Positions 47,830 through 56,932 of a stretch of 64,000 nt of DNA are shown here, piece after piece. Below the pieces are notes generated by a model. It searched no databases. It was not told where the DNA came from and saw only the letters and a program-made list of their open reading frames with translations. This DNA comes from VRUE01 sp963708115 (GTDB lineage: Bacteria; Actinomycetota; Thermoleophilia; Solirubrobacterales; 70-9), in contig CAVPRX010000001.1 in the NCBI GenBank assembly GCA_963708115.1, positions 434,001 to 498,000 on the forward strand, given 5' to 3'. Each line of letters begins with the position of its first letter. The first letter of the stretch is position 1. The translations under genes and the position numbers were made by a program.

Positions 47830-50604
47830 CTAGCGACGTTTCTTCTGCTTCCGCGCCTTCCCACAACTAGCCCCCACGACAGGCTTGTCGGAGGCCGTCT
47901 TGCCGTTATGCCCCTCGAAGCGCGCATCGGCCTTGTGCGTGGCGGCGCAGAGGTTGGTGCTGTTGATGATCAGCCCCTTCTTGGCGCCCTGCATGTTGAC
48001 CACGACTTTGCTCAGTGGTGCGTCTGGGATCGTCGAGAAGGTGGCTCTGATGCCGCCGTTCTTGGAATCGATCCTTGCGACTGCTTCGACGTCGACCAAG
48101 CCGTGCAGTGCGGCGACGAAGTCGGGCAGGTTGTGGTTTGAGGATCTGAGGAAGACCTCGCCTTCAAGTGGTTTCTCCAGGAGCGGGGTCCAGGCTTTTG
48201 CTTTGCCGTAGACCGCGGCGGCGGGACAGCCCGCTCCGTTGCCACCGTTTGCTGCGAACTGGACGCGGGTGCAGATCGTTCTGATGTGGGCCTGATCGAG
48301 GAAAGCGCTGTGGGGCAGGGTGAGGACGAGGCTGTCGGTGTTGGCGTCTCCCGCCCTTGGCTTGTAGGTGCCGGTGAGGGCGGGGTGGGCGCCTCTTTTG
48401 GTGCCGCCCTTGAGGTTCATGGTGAGCTTTGGCTTGAAGCCGAGGCTTGCGCAGCTTGCCGCCTGAAAGCGCGACTCCAGGGCGTGGGCGGAGTCATCCA
48501 GGGCGCTGAAGACGTTGAAGCCCCCCGACCAGATCGTTGCTTTTGCCGCTGATGGATCGCAACTGGTCGGATTCAAGGTGAAGTTGGGCTTGTCGACGTA
48601 GACGCGCAGGTCCCTGACCTTCAGTGGGATGCCTCTGAGGATGTGGGGGATCGGATCTGAAGAAGATCCGTCTGCTTCTACTTCGGCGGTCAGCGGGTTG
48701 ATCCGCAACGCCTCTTGGGTGACGACCGTGCCCGCGTCGAAGGGACCGGCTACCGCGGGGACTATCGCCACTACCGACAGCGGTGCTCCGTTAAGCGGCC
48801 CGGAGAGGTAGAGCTTGCCGGGGACGTAGGTCAGCACCGCTCCCACTCCCGCTCCTGCCAGAACGCGGCCGATCTGGGAGTCGGCGGGACATGAAGGATG
48901 TTCGCGCTCTTCCTGTCCTCCGTGGGTCCCCTGGCGCGAGCGCGCTTGCGCTATCGCAGCGGGTGAGCACTGCGCCGTTCCGGCCAGCTTGCCGACCACT
49001 CCCGGAGGCAGCTTGGCGCTGAACTTGGTCAGGTCCTGGTCTCCGTCCCTTCTGGTCAAACGCATGTTGAAAGGCGAGTAGGCGCCGGCGTTGTTGTTGA
49101 TCGCTCCGGCTTCAAAGCCCGGGCCGAAGGGAAGCGCTCCGGAGGGACAGGCTCCGCCATCGGCGCCGTGTTCGACCTTGAAGGGGGCGCTGGCGGTGTA
49201 TGCGCGGTCGGGTTCAGAGGCCGGGTAGAGCTTTGCCGTGGTCGCGTATTCCCCGCATGAGGGCGGGGAGACCAGCGGTGCTCTGCCGCCTTCGCGGAAG
49301 TGCAGGTTGACGCTCGAGTAGGGCAGCGGCGGCAGGCCGTCGAAGGTGGTGACGATCCGGCCGGTCTCGGGATCGGGCTCGACCAGCCCCGCCTGCTTGA
49401 CGAGGATGCCGTGGCCCGGCCCCCTTGCAACCAGGTACAGAGCGAACAGAGAGCCGAAGGGGTTCTCATAGGGCTTTGCCAGAAAGAGCGAGCCTTCGAT
49501 CGGTTCTGAGATCAGCGGCGTGTGGATCAGGATCGAGCCGAGCTTCGATTCGTCTGGGCAGCCTTGGCCCGGAGCCGATTCGATCTGCTCGGCTTTGTAC
49601 TGAGCTTGAGAGCACACGCCGATCCCCTCCGAGGCCGAGGGGTTCAGCGTCATCCCCTCGGGCAGGGTGACCTCGAGCTTTTCGGGCTCGGTTTCGGCGA
49701 TCGCGTCTTTGTCGGTCAATCCCTGGTTTGGCAGCTTCAGTTCGAAGTCCAGGCCACTCGGGCTCTCTGCCAGTTTCGTCGTCGGCTGGGCGGCGATCGA
49801 GGGTTCGAAGGGCACCGACTCACAACCGGTCATCGCCGCAGGGTTGCCGCCGGCATCGACGTTGGGGGCAAGCAGTTCGGCAAAGACGCCCGGGGCCAGC
49901 ACCGAGTCGGCCTGCAGCAGGGTGGACAGAGGCTTGCGGCAATCGACCGGCATCGTCAGGTAGGGGATCAGCGGCGCATCGGAGGAGTTACCTTCCAAGA
50001 TGGGACCGCGTTCGGGGTCGTGGCCTGGGTCGGCGGGGGTGCCCCAGATCGTCTCGGTCACCGAGGTGACGCCGAGCGGGATGTCGGAGGCGACGACGTG
50101 GAAGCGGTATTCCCTTTCGGTGTCGAGCTTTGCGTACTGCAGCACGGTCAGGCCGGTGGAGGCACCGGAGAAGGCGAACACCGCGGCGACTCCGTGCGGG
50201 GGCACGACGTTGTAGAGGGGGCCCTTGATCTCACCGATTCCCGGGATGACCGAGCGCAGGACGCCGACCTGGGTGCTTACCGAGCACTGCGGGACACCAC
50301 CTTCGAACTCCTCGCGGGGGCAGGCGGGCACCGCCTCGGGGTTGCCGAAGAAGCCGGGGGGAAGCAGCGCCCTGGCGCTGCGAATGTCGCCGCCTTCGGG
50401 CTTGCCTTCTGCGTCGGTGTTCAGGTCGACGTGGGCGATGAAGGCGTAGGGGTGCGAGCTCGCCTGAGAGGCGATCGTGCCGTCCTTGTTGACCGCGGTC
50501 ACCGAGGCGCTGTCGGGGAGGAAGCCGAAGTCCGCTTGCGCTGCGGCTGGAGCGGCCAGGGCGAAGAGCGCCGCGAGGGCGACGATGAGCTTGGGGCGGA
50601 TCAC
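47830..50604 (-). CDS. Large secreted modular protein, Thermoleophilia type
   Basis: The 924-residue protein starts at GTG 50604 with a signal peptide (LIVALAALFALAAPAAAQA). The mature chain shows four related Cys-containing modules near residues 91-135, 328-381, 541-601 and 781-845; each pairs an early Cys with a CP/CS, an IG or VG step and a TPL-type strand followed by P-[LI]-x-G-x-[LV]-[FY]-L. It ends in a basic tail, CGKARKQKKRR. No catalytic motif is recognised. Its GTG overlaps the stop of the propeller protein upstream. A surface or matrix role is inferred. Confidence 0.75.
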   Translation of the reverse strand: MIRPKLIVALAALFALAAPAAAQADFGFLPDSASVTAVNKDGTIASQASSHPYAFIAHVDLNTDAEGKPEGGDIRSARALLPPGFFGNPEAVPACPREEFEGGVPQCSVSTQVGVLRSVIPGIGEIKGPLYNVVPPHGVAAVFAFSGASTGLTVLQYAKLDTEREYRFHVVASDIPLGVTSVTETIWGTPADPGHDPERGPILEGNSSDAPLIPYLTMPVDCRKPLSTLLQADSVLAPGVFAELLAPNVDAGGNPAAMTGCESVPFEPSIAAQPTTKLAESPSGLDFELKLPNQGLTDKDAIAETEPEKLEVTLPEGMTLNPSASEGIGVCSQAQYKAEQIESAPGQGCPDESKLGSILIHTPLISEPIEGSLFLAKPYENPFGSLFALYLVARGPGHGILVKQAGLVEPDPETGRIVTTFDGLPPLPYSSVNLHFREGGRAPLVSPPSCGEYATTAKLYPASEPDRAYTASAPFKVEHGADGGACPSGALPFGPGFEAGAINNNAGAYSPFNMRLTRRDGDQDLTKFSAKLPPGVVGKLAGTAQCSPAAIAQARSRQGTHGGQEEREHPSCPADSQIGRVLAGAGVGAVLTYVPGKLYLSGPLNGAPLSVVAIVPAVAGPFDAGTVVTQEALRINPLTAEVEADGSSSDPIPHILRGIPLKVRDLRVYVDKPNFTLNPTSCDPSAAKATIWSGGFNVFSALDDSAHALESRFQAASCASLGFKPKLTMNLKGGTKRGAHPALTGTYKPRAGDANTDSLVLTLPHSAFLDQAHIRTICTRVQFAANGGNGAGCPAAAVYGKAKAWTPLLEKPLEGEVFLRSSNHNLPDFVAALHGLVDVEAVARIDSKNGGIRATFSTIPDAPLSKVVVNMQGAKKGLIINSTNLCAATHKADARFEGHNGKTASDKPVVGASCGKARKQKKRR

Positions 50605-53600
50605 TTCGCACCTCCGCGGTTGTTGTGGCGTTTGTGGTGTTGGCGCTTGGCCTGGCTCTTCACGCAGCGCGCCTTGCCTTTGCGCTTCACCGCGTGGCGA
50701 CCCTTGGGGCAGCGTTTGGAGCCCTGGGAGGTGGCCGGGTTGCCTGGGCCTTTGAAGCCGACAGAGGCAGGCGTCGGGTCACTCGGCGGAGAGACCGAGG
50801 GCAAGCACGCTTCGCCCTGGCACTCGGCAGCTCCCACCGCGGGTGGGAAGCCGCCGCCTTCGCGGGCGACGTAGAGGTCGACCAGGTCGTCTTTGTCGGC
50901 GGCGACCAACTGGTCGCGGCCGGTGAAGAAGACGTTCTTGCCGCTCGCGTCCATGGCGAGGAAGTTGGAGTCGATGCCCGAGCGACCGGCCGAGATCAGC
51001 CGCACGCAGTCCGCGGCCCTCGTGCAGTCGCCGATTCCATTGGGCTCGAACTCATAGACGTCTTCGACCCGTCCGTTGGTGTCGAAGGGGCTGAGCGAGT
51101 CCTGGCTGTCGAAGAAGAGTCGCCCGGAGTTGGTCAGGTAGCGCGGCGGGGGTAGCGTCGAGGCGCCTTGCAGCTGCAGCACGTGGGCTCCGCCGTGGGG
51201 CGGAGCGCCGGTGCGGTTGCAGGAGGGACAACGCAACTCGCCCGTTTCGGCCTCATAGAGGAAGACCTCCGCGCAGGGACCGTCGTTGAAGTTGACAGTG
51301 CCCGATATACGGTCGCAGGGGCCAGTGCTGTCAAAGCCGGTCAGCGACGCGTTGGAGACGAAGGCGAGCCAGCGCCCGTCGGGGCTGGCCGAGGCGCTGC
51401 GGTGGGCCGGCGCGAGTTCCCAGTCTTCGGAGGGGTGCCAGTTTTCAGAGGCACCGGAGCCGCTCAGCGTGCCAACGAAGGAGGTGGCGCCTTCGTGCCA
51501 GGCGTAGAGGTTGAATTTGCCTTCCCCTTCCTGGGCTTTTGCCCCATGCCCGTTTTCTTCTTCGCCCGTAAGGACTTTGGTGTCGACGAAGTAGACGCGC
51601 GAGAGGTCTTCGCTCTGGCCGACCACGCCTTCGAAGCCGCCTTGGCCCTGGGTCAGGTCGACCGGAGGCGCTTCGAGGTCTTCGACGTCGAAGAGCAGGC
51701 CGTCTGAGAGCAGCACCCTGGAGCCGTCGGCGGCGGCGGTGAGGAAGCAGACCCGCTGGGCTGGCAAGAGCGAGGTTGCGCAGCTGTTCGGGTCGGGGAC
51801 CTCGAGCGTTTCGCCGTCTTCGCGCACGTAGAGGTTGCCGTCTTCTTCCGAGGTCCAGAAGGCACGCGAGCCGTCCCTTGAGATCGCGTGGAAAGTGAAG
51901 ATCTCGGGGATGCTGGCGTTGCCGGCCCGCAGCAGTTCTCCGGAGCCGAAGACCGCGCCGGGGAGCGTTTCGGCGTTGCCGGGGGCGAGGTTGACCAAGT
52001 GCAGTTCCCCACCCGAGCGTTCGTAGAGGTTCGTCTTTGCTTCCGGACCGCCCTGCGCGTCTTCGGTCAGCGCGTCGTTGGCGCCGAAGAAGAAGCGCGA
52101 GAAGTCGGCCGAGGCGCCGGCGAAGTAGAGCCGCAGCCTTTCGGAGCTGTTGCCGGGCGTACGGTTGGGTGGCGCTTCGCTCAGAAACGGATCAAGCGAG
52201 GCCGGTTCGGCGCTCGGCTGGGTGTAGAGGTTGCCGAAGTCGGGCGGGCCCAGGGGGCTGAGCGGGAAGTTGATCTGTTCGAGCACGCTCTGACTGAGGT
52301 CGGCCTTGAAGGCCAAGTAGCCACCCTGGCCTTTGCTCAACAGCCGCGAGGGGGTCAGGTTGACGCTCTGCCAGCCCGAGGCGCCGCGGCGGGCGATGTA
52401 CTGGTTTTCGATCAACGCCCCCTCGTCGAAGGAGAAGGGGCTGCCCTCGTAGGCGATCGCGTCCCCTCCGGGGGTGCTCTGCATCGGGAAGTGGCTGTAG
52501 GAGTAGCCGGGCTTGCATTCGCCCGCGAAGCAGCTGCTCGCTTCGGGGTTGGCAGGCAGGACTTGGCCGCCGTTCTTCTGCGCCGGGGAGACCAGCTCCC
52601 AGGCGCGGTTGTCGGGCAGCCCGGCGGTTTCGAGCGGGTAGGTGCTGAAGGTCCGCTCCGCGCCTTCCCCTACGCACTCTTTTTCCGGTTCGCCCGGGGA
52701 GCAGTGGCTCGTGGCGAGGATGCGGTAGTGATACGACGCATCCGCCAGCAGGCCGCTGACCGTCGTCGCCACCGGGATCACTTTCGAGCCTTCGATCTGC
52801 GCCCCGCCCGCCGGCGCTTCGAGCGCCCCGGCAAAGCGTTCGGTCGGTTCGTTTGCCTGGTAGGCGGCGTCGGAGATGTACTGGAAGACGTACCGGGTCA
52901 CGTTGCCTTTCGGGTCGAGCTTCCCTTCCAGGCGCGCCGAGCTCGACGTCACCGCCGAGACCGACTCCGCGACGACGACCGGCGAGGATTCGTTCGGCGG
53001 GGCGAAGACGAAGCCCATCGAGCTTTCGAATTCCCGATTGGAACCTTCCCCTTTTTCTTTCCCCCCACTTCCATCCGGCGAGCCCGCATAGAGGATGCCC
53101 GCCGCCCTGGCGGGGTCGAACTGCTTCACCGGGTCCACCGCCAGCCCGCCGATGGCACTTCTCCCGGGCGCGAATTCGATCGCTTCGGCTTCGGTGAATT
53201 TGCCTCCCACGCAGGGATTCAATCGGTGCAGCTTTTTATCCTGATAGGAGAAGAAGAAGACTTCGCCGGTGAGCGGGTTGACCGTGATCGAGGTGATCCC
53301 GCCTTTTTTGAATTTGAAGGTGCAGATCGGTGGATCGGCGGGATGGGTCGGATCGTACTTTTCGATGTCAGTCAATTCGCCCGAGTAGATGTTTCCAGCG
53401 GCGTCGGCGATGGGACGCGTCGGGAATCTGCCCGCTTCCGGCACTATGTCGTGTGACTGCCCGGCGTACTCGTATTCGGTGTAGTCGCCGGGAGTTTTCG
53501 GCGTGAACACCATCAGCCGACGGTATGAGTTGGGGCCGCTGTCGGAGACGTAGACTTCGCCCGCCGCGTTCACCGCGATCCCCCCGGCCTCGGCACCGTG

Positions 53601-54212
53601 GATCTTCCCCGGACTTGCGGGTACGGTTTCGCCGCTGGCGGCCGATTCGCCGAAGCGCGTGATCACTTCCGAGCCATCGGCGCTGTACTCGGTGATCCTC
53701 GGGATACCCGAGATACCGACACCCGGGGTGAGCACGTAGACATTGCCGGTCGTCTGGTTGACATCTACGTCGGCCCGTTCACCACCACCCCCAAAATTTG
53801 GCAGTGGTGAGCAGTGCGGATGCGCCGCTTCTCCTTCAGGCCCACAGCTTTCGTATGGCCCTTCTTTGATCGTGACTCCCCAGGCCTCGCCGAAACTACG
53901 ATCCGGGTTGTAGCGGGCGAGCCTCATCGCTTCAAAGCCATTGCCGCCGATCGCGTAGATCGTCCCCGCCGGCACACCGCCGGCCCCGGTGTAGTTGACC
54001 GCCATACCGCTGAGACGTCCCAGCTGCACTTCTTCGGGGAATTCGCCCTGGTTTGCGAAAGTCTTCAGCAGTCCGGGCACGCCGGCAAAGGTGCCGACCT
54101 GCTGGTAAGCGGCTGTGGCCGTGGCGCTGTAAAGGAGGCCACTGAAGAGCAGGGCGACCAAAGAGGTCCAGAGGGCTCCCGCTCGCCGAGGGCTGTGTTC
54201 GACATGTGTCAT
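50601..54212 (-). CDS. Giant secreted beta-propeller protein
   Basis: The 1203-residue protein has a signal peptide (LWTSLVALLFSGLLYSATATA), an NHL/SMP-30-like region (about 40-330; GGIAVNAAGEVYVSDSGPN), a fibronectin-III-like domain (~430-520; SSSARLEGKLDPKGNVTRYVFQY in part), the motif LPDNRAWELVSPAQKNGG and a TolB/PD40-like propeller (~550-1130; ISRDGSRAFWTSEED, ASPDGRWLAFVSNASL). It ends in a Cys-containing basic tail (CPKGRHAVKRKGKARC). ATG 54212 has a GGAAAGGGAG site. It lies between the collagen-like and modular protein genes. Confidence 0.78.
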   Translation of the reverse strand: MTHVEHSPRRAGALWTSLVALLFSGLLYSATATAAYQQVGTFAGVPGLLKTFANQGEFPEEVQLGRLSGMAVNYTGAGGVPAGTIYAIGGNGFEAMRLARYNPDRSFGEAWGVTIKEGPYESCGPEGEAAHPHCSPLPNFGGGGERADVDVNQTTGNVYVLTPGVGISGIPRITEYSADGSEVITRFGESAASGETVPASPGKIHGAEAGGIAVNAAGEVYVSDSGPNSYRRLMVFTPKTPGDYTEYEYAGQSHDIVPEAGRFPTRPIADAAGNIYSGELTDIEKYDPTHPADPPICTFKFKKGGITSITVNPLTGEVFFFSYQDKKLHRLNPCVGGKFTEAEAIEFAPGRSAIGGLAVDPVKQFDPARAAGILYAGSPDGSGGKEKGEGSNREFESSMGFVFAPPNESSPVVVAESVSAVTSSSARLEGKLDPKGNVTRYVFQYISDAAYQANEPTERFAGALEAPAGGAQIEGSKVIPVATTVSGLLADASYHYRILATSHCSPGEPEKECVGEGAERTFSTYPLETAGLPDNRAWELVSPAQKNGGQVLPANPEASSCFAGECKPGYSYSHFPMQSTPGGDAIAYEGSPFSFDEGALIENQYIARRGASGWQSVNLTPSRLLSKGQGGYLAFKADLSQSVLEQINFPLSPLGPPDFGNLYTQPSAEPASLDPFLSEAPPNRTPGNSSERLRLYFAGASADFSRFFFGANDALTEDAQGGPEAKTNLYERSGGELHLVNLAPGNAETLPGAVFGSGELLRAGNASIPEIFTFHAISRDGSRAFWTSEEDGNLYVREDGETLEVPDPNSCATSLLPAQRVCFLTAAADGSRVLLSDGLLFDVEDLEAPPVDLTQGQGGFEGVVGQSEDLSRVYFVDTKVLTGEEENGHGAKAQEGEGKFNLYAWHEGATSFVGTLSGSGASENWHPSEDWELAPAHRSASASPDGRWLAFVSNASLTGFDSTGPCDRISGTVNFNDGPCAEVFLYEAETGELRCPSCNRTGAPPHGGAHVLQLQGASTLPPPRYLTNSGRLFFDSQDSLSPFDTNGRVEDVYEFEPNGIGDCTRAADCVRLISAGRSGIDSNFLAMDASGKNVFFTGRDQLVAADKDDLVDLYVAREGGGFPPAVGAAECQGEACLPSVSPPSDPTPASVGFKGPGNPATSQGSKRCPKGRHAVKRKGKARCVKSQAKRQHHKRHNNRGGAK

Positions 54213-54279
54213 CGCACTGCTCCCTTTCCGTGGGCCGTCATGGGTCTGCATTCCAAGAGAAGAGCTAGACCTGACCCGT

Positions 54280-55167
54280 TTACGATGCGGTCACCGCCCA
54301 GGTTCCATATGCCGACAGGAAGCCTTCCGGTTCGAAGCTGGTTACTCCAGAGATGAAGGTGCCCTGCGGTGAGTAGCTGTAGTCGAGTGGGCCTTCGCCG
54401 TCTTCGGTTGCATACAGTTCCCCTGCGGCGGATTTCATTTCTTCAAATCGCGCAAAGACGCAGAGGACGCCTTTGGGAGCGATGGGTGCGGCGGCGGTTC
54501 CGCGACAACCCGTGTCGACGCATTCTTCGTTGCCCGGTTCGACTTTGCAGACGAACTTGGGACCGAAGCCTGAGTCTTCCTCGCCGAATTCTTCGTTTTC
54601 GACCTGTACCGGAGTGAATATCCAGGCCGCGTTCGTCGCGCCTGCTTTGAGCGGAAGCGAGAACGAGATGTTGCCGATCACACCGAATCCAAACGCTCCA
54701 GTGGCGAGAATGTTCCAGGTTCCGGTCTCGGTCTGACCGGAAGGCAGCGTGCCCCCGGCGGTCCAAGGCGAGCCGTTGCAAACTTCTTTGGATTCGGCGC
54801 CGACTGAAAGTTTGGTGCCGCCGACTTCGCCGCATTGGGTCGCAGCGGCGAGTTTGACGCTTTCGCCGTTTTTTCCGGCCGTACCCGCGTTACCGGTATC
54901 GCCCTTGTCACCCTTTGCGCCGTTGGAGCCATTGGACCCGTTGTCGCCCTTGGCGCCCGCGGGCCCCGCCGCTCCCGCGGGGCCGGTGCCCTGGAAGCTC
55001 TTGGCGATGCTCTTCACTTCTTTCTTCTGCTTTGAGTTCAGACCGGCGGCAGCCCAGGCGCCGCCGACCATGGCAAAGACGAGGGCGAGGATCGCGACGG
55101 TTAGGCCGGCCTTGCCGAAGGGTTCGCGAAAGCGCTTTTTGGCGCCTTTGTTCCGTGGCGAGAGCAT
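54280..55167 (-). CDS. Collagen-like membrane-anchored protein
   Basis: The 295-residue protein has a basic N-terminus, a membrane segment (about 21-41; LTVAILALVFAMVGGAWAA), a short Lys-rich linker and 14 uninterrupted Gly-X-Y triplets (residues ~62-103, such as GPAGAAGPAGAKGDNG), then a C-terminal beta-rich domain with four or more Cys (CRGTAAAPIAPKG). Bacterial collagen-like proteins are surface stalks. ATG 55167 is chosen for the fit of the membrane topology. It is the first gene of the secreted-protein operon. Confidence 0.78.
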   Translation of the reverse strand: MLSPRNKGAKKRFREPFGKAGLTVAILALVFAMVGGAWAAAGLNSKQKKEVKSIAKSFQGTGPAGAAGPAGAKGDNGSNGSNGAKGDKGDTGNAGTAGKNGESVKLAAATQCGEVGGTKLSVGAESKEVCNGSPWTAGGTLPSGQTETGTWNILATGAFGFGVIGNISFSLPLKAGATNAAWIFTPVQVENEEFGEEDSGFGPKFVCKVEPGNEECVDTGCRGTAAAPIAPKGVLCVFARFEEMKSAAGELYATEDGEGPLDYSYSPQGTFISGVTSFEPEGFLSAYGTWAVTAS

Positions 55168-55253
55168 CTGTATCTCTTCTCCTTGTCCCTGAAACTGCGT
55201 TTTGAGCACTTCCCTGCCATACCGTCTTCGTTCCCAGTTGAAGACGCCACTGG

Positions 55254-55300
55254 ATGTAAACACGCTGGTTCGGCGTTGTCAAGATACGCACATGGTATTG
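55254..55300 (-). promoter_or_regulatory. Secreted-protein operon promoter and operator
   Basis: TTGACA (55277-55282) and TTACAT (55254-55259) are 17 bp apart on the minus strand, about 87 bp before the collagen-like ATG. The dyad AGATAC-GCACATG-GTAT (55282-55298) abuts the -35 exactly as in the TetR-pair promoter. Confidence 0.72.
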
Positions 55301-55412
55301 CTAAGTCCAGTGCGTGCTTTGCAGGGGCTTCAGGCCGCAAAAATCTCATGCGAACCTCACGAGTTCCCGGATAAACCGTCGTTCGAGCTGGGTACGTGCG
55401 GTTCTTTAGCGC

Positions 55413-56153
55413 TTAGGCGCTGGCCTGTTTGCGCTGCGCCTCGGCCGGTTCTGCGGCCGAGGTCTCGTCGCGCTCGAAGGGGACGAGCCGGCCCTCTTTC
55501 GGGCCGGTGTCGCCGAGGCGGTAGAAGGCGAGCACGTACTCGACCAGGGGTGCCTCGAGGCTCTGCAGATTCTTCGCCCGGCCGTGGAGGAGCTCGCTGG
55601 CGACCCGTGAGGCGATGCCGCCGACGATCACACCCTCAACCTCAGGTGCAGGGATCGCTCGGGGCGGTAGGTCCGGTGCCACGGAGCTCAGCAGGGTGCC
55701 GTAGCGCTGCAACCACTCGTGGTAGCGCAGCGCTATCTCCTCCCCCGCCGACGGCGCCTCGACGAAGAGCAGGCGCGCCATGTCGGGGTCGGACGCCATC
55801 GCGTCCAGGCCCACCGCCAGCGAGCGCTCGACGCGCTCTTCGATCGTGGCTGCCGCGTCGCATGGCCGGATCAGGATCTCGAAGAGCCGTTCGTGGCCGG
55901 CGTCGTGCGCAGCCGCGAAGCACTCCTGCTTGTCGGCGAAGTTCTTGTAAAAGGCGTTGCGTGAGACGGCGGCCGCCTTGACGATGTCGGCGACCGACAT
56001 CGCTTCGTAGCCGTGCTCGGCAACCACGCGGGGAACGGCATCGATCAGCCGCTCGCGCTGGTCGCGCAGAACCTCCTCGGGCGCAAGCGCGTGGCGACCG
56101 CGCGGAAGGCGCTTCGGCGCAGCGGATTTGGTTCTGGCGCGTGCCTTGGCCAT
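55413..56153 (-). CDS. TetR-family regulator
   Basis: The 246-residue protein has a basic N-terminal extension and the HTH LRDQRERLIDAVPRVVAEHGYEAMSVADIVKAAAVSRNAFYKNFADKQECF, close in style to the TetR proteins at 46374 and 47065. It lies upstream of the secreted-protein operon on the same strand with its own promoter and an imperfect dyad over its ATG. It may be autoregulated and control the operon as well. Confidence 0.83.
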   Translation of the reverse strand: MAKARARTKSAAPKRLPRGRHALAPEEVLRDQRERLIDAVPRVVAEHGYEAMSVADIVKAAAVSRNAFYKNFADKQECFAAAHDAGHERLFEILIRPCDAAATIEERVERSLAVGLDAMASDPDMARLLFVEAPSAGEEIALRYHEWLQRYGTLLSSVAPDLPPRAIPAPEVEGVIVGGIASRVASELLHGRAKNLQSLEAPLVEYVLAFYRLGDTGPKEGRLVPFERDETSAAEPAEAQRKQASA

Positions 56154-56213
56154 ACGTGCGAACGGCCTATGCCGTTACACGTACAGGGTAGTTCTTAAAT
56201 ACCCCCCGGTCAA
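56153..56213 (-). promoter_or_regulatory. TetR promoter and dyad operator
   Basis: Dyad of TACGTGCGAACGGC (56153-56166) against GCCGTTACACGTA (56171-56183), one 1-nt bulge, covers the ATG. TTGACC (56208-56213) and TACCCT (56185-56190) on the minus strand are 17 bp apart. Confidence 0.6.
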
Positions 56214-56292
56214 CGGGTGGGCTGAAGGATGCTGTAAACTTCTGCATCAGATGAATGCACTTATTGACGACGAAAGGTGAAAGATCAAGGCA

Positions 56293-56529
56293 TTGACGAT
56301 CAGGAATGTGCCGCCGAACCTCGCGGAAGCCCTTGAACGCGAGAAGCGCCGCAAGGGCAAGTCGCTCAACCAGACGGTCATCGACCTCCTTGGGCAGGGG
56401 CTCGGCGCGGAGGGCGTGCGTTCCAATGGACTGGGACGCCTTGCCGGAGGCTGGAGCGAGGACGAGTTCCGCGACTTCGAGCGAGCGACCGCGCATTTCG
56501 AGGCGGTCGACGAGGAGCTCTGGCGTTGA
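56293..56529 (+). CDS. FitA-like ribbon-helix-helix antitoxin
   Basis: The 78-residue protein begins LTIRNVPPNLAEALEREKRRKGKSLNQTVIDLL, a FitA/VapB ribbon-helix-helix domain, and has a C-terminal amphipathic tail. TTG 56293 is the first canonical start, but a GAAAGGTGA site 4 nt before an ATC (56284, giving IKALTIRNVP) suggests a non-canonical start. A TGCAT...ATGCA dyad (56243-56259) lies upstream. It overlaps the PIN toxin by TTGA. Confidence 0.8.
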   Translation: MTIRNVPPNLAEALEREKRRKGKSLNQTVIDLLGQGLGAEGVRSNGLGRLAGGWSEDEFRDFERATAHFEAVDEELWR

Positions 56530-56924
56530 GCTCGTTCTGCCTCGATACCTCCGCCTACAGCAACTTCCGGCGAGGGAACGAAGAAGTGGCGGAGCTTCTC
56601 GACAAGGCCGAGCTCGTGGGTGTGCCGACCATCGCACTCGGCGAGTTGCGCACCGGCTTCCTGCTCGGCGGCAAGCGACAGCGCAACGAAACGGAGCTGG
56701 ATGCCTTTCTCGAGAGCCCTGTCGTGGAGGTGCTGCCGGTCGACGCTGAGACGAGCCGCCACTACTCGGAGATAGTCGCCGAGCTTCGCAAAGCAGGGAC
56801 GCCTGTCCCCACCAACGACATCTGGATCGCCGCCACCGCGGCCCGCAACGGCACTACGGTCCTGACCTGCGACGACCATTTCGAACGCATCGGCCGGGTC
56901 GGCTCGATCATCATCGATAGCTGA
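56526..56924 (+). CDS. FitB/VapC-type PIN-domain toxin
   Basis: The 132-residue PIN protein has FCLDTSAYSNF (first Asp), VPTIALGELRTGFLLG (Glu), PTNDIWIAATAARNGTTVLTCDDHFERIGRV (acidic pair and the usual F-x-R-I end). It follows the FitA-like gene with a TTGA overlap. Its catalytic residues look intact; the RNA target is unknown. Confidence 0.86.
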   Translation: MSSFCLDTSAYSNFRRGNEEVAELLDKAELVGVPTIALGELRTGFLLGGKRQRNETELDAFLESPVVEVLPVDAETSRHYSEIVAELRKAGTPVPTNDIWIAATAARNGTTVLTCDDHFERIGRVGSIIIDS

Positions 56925-56932
56925 CCGGTACC

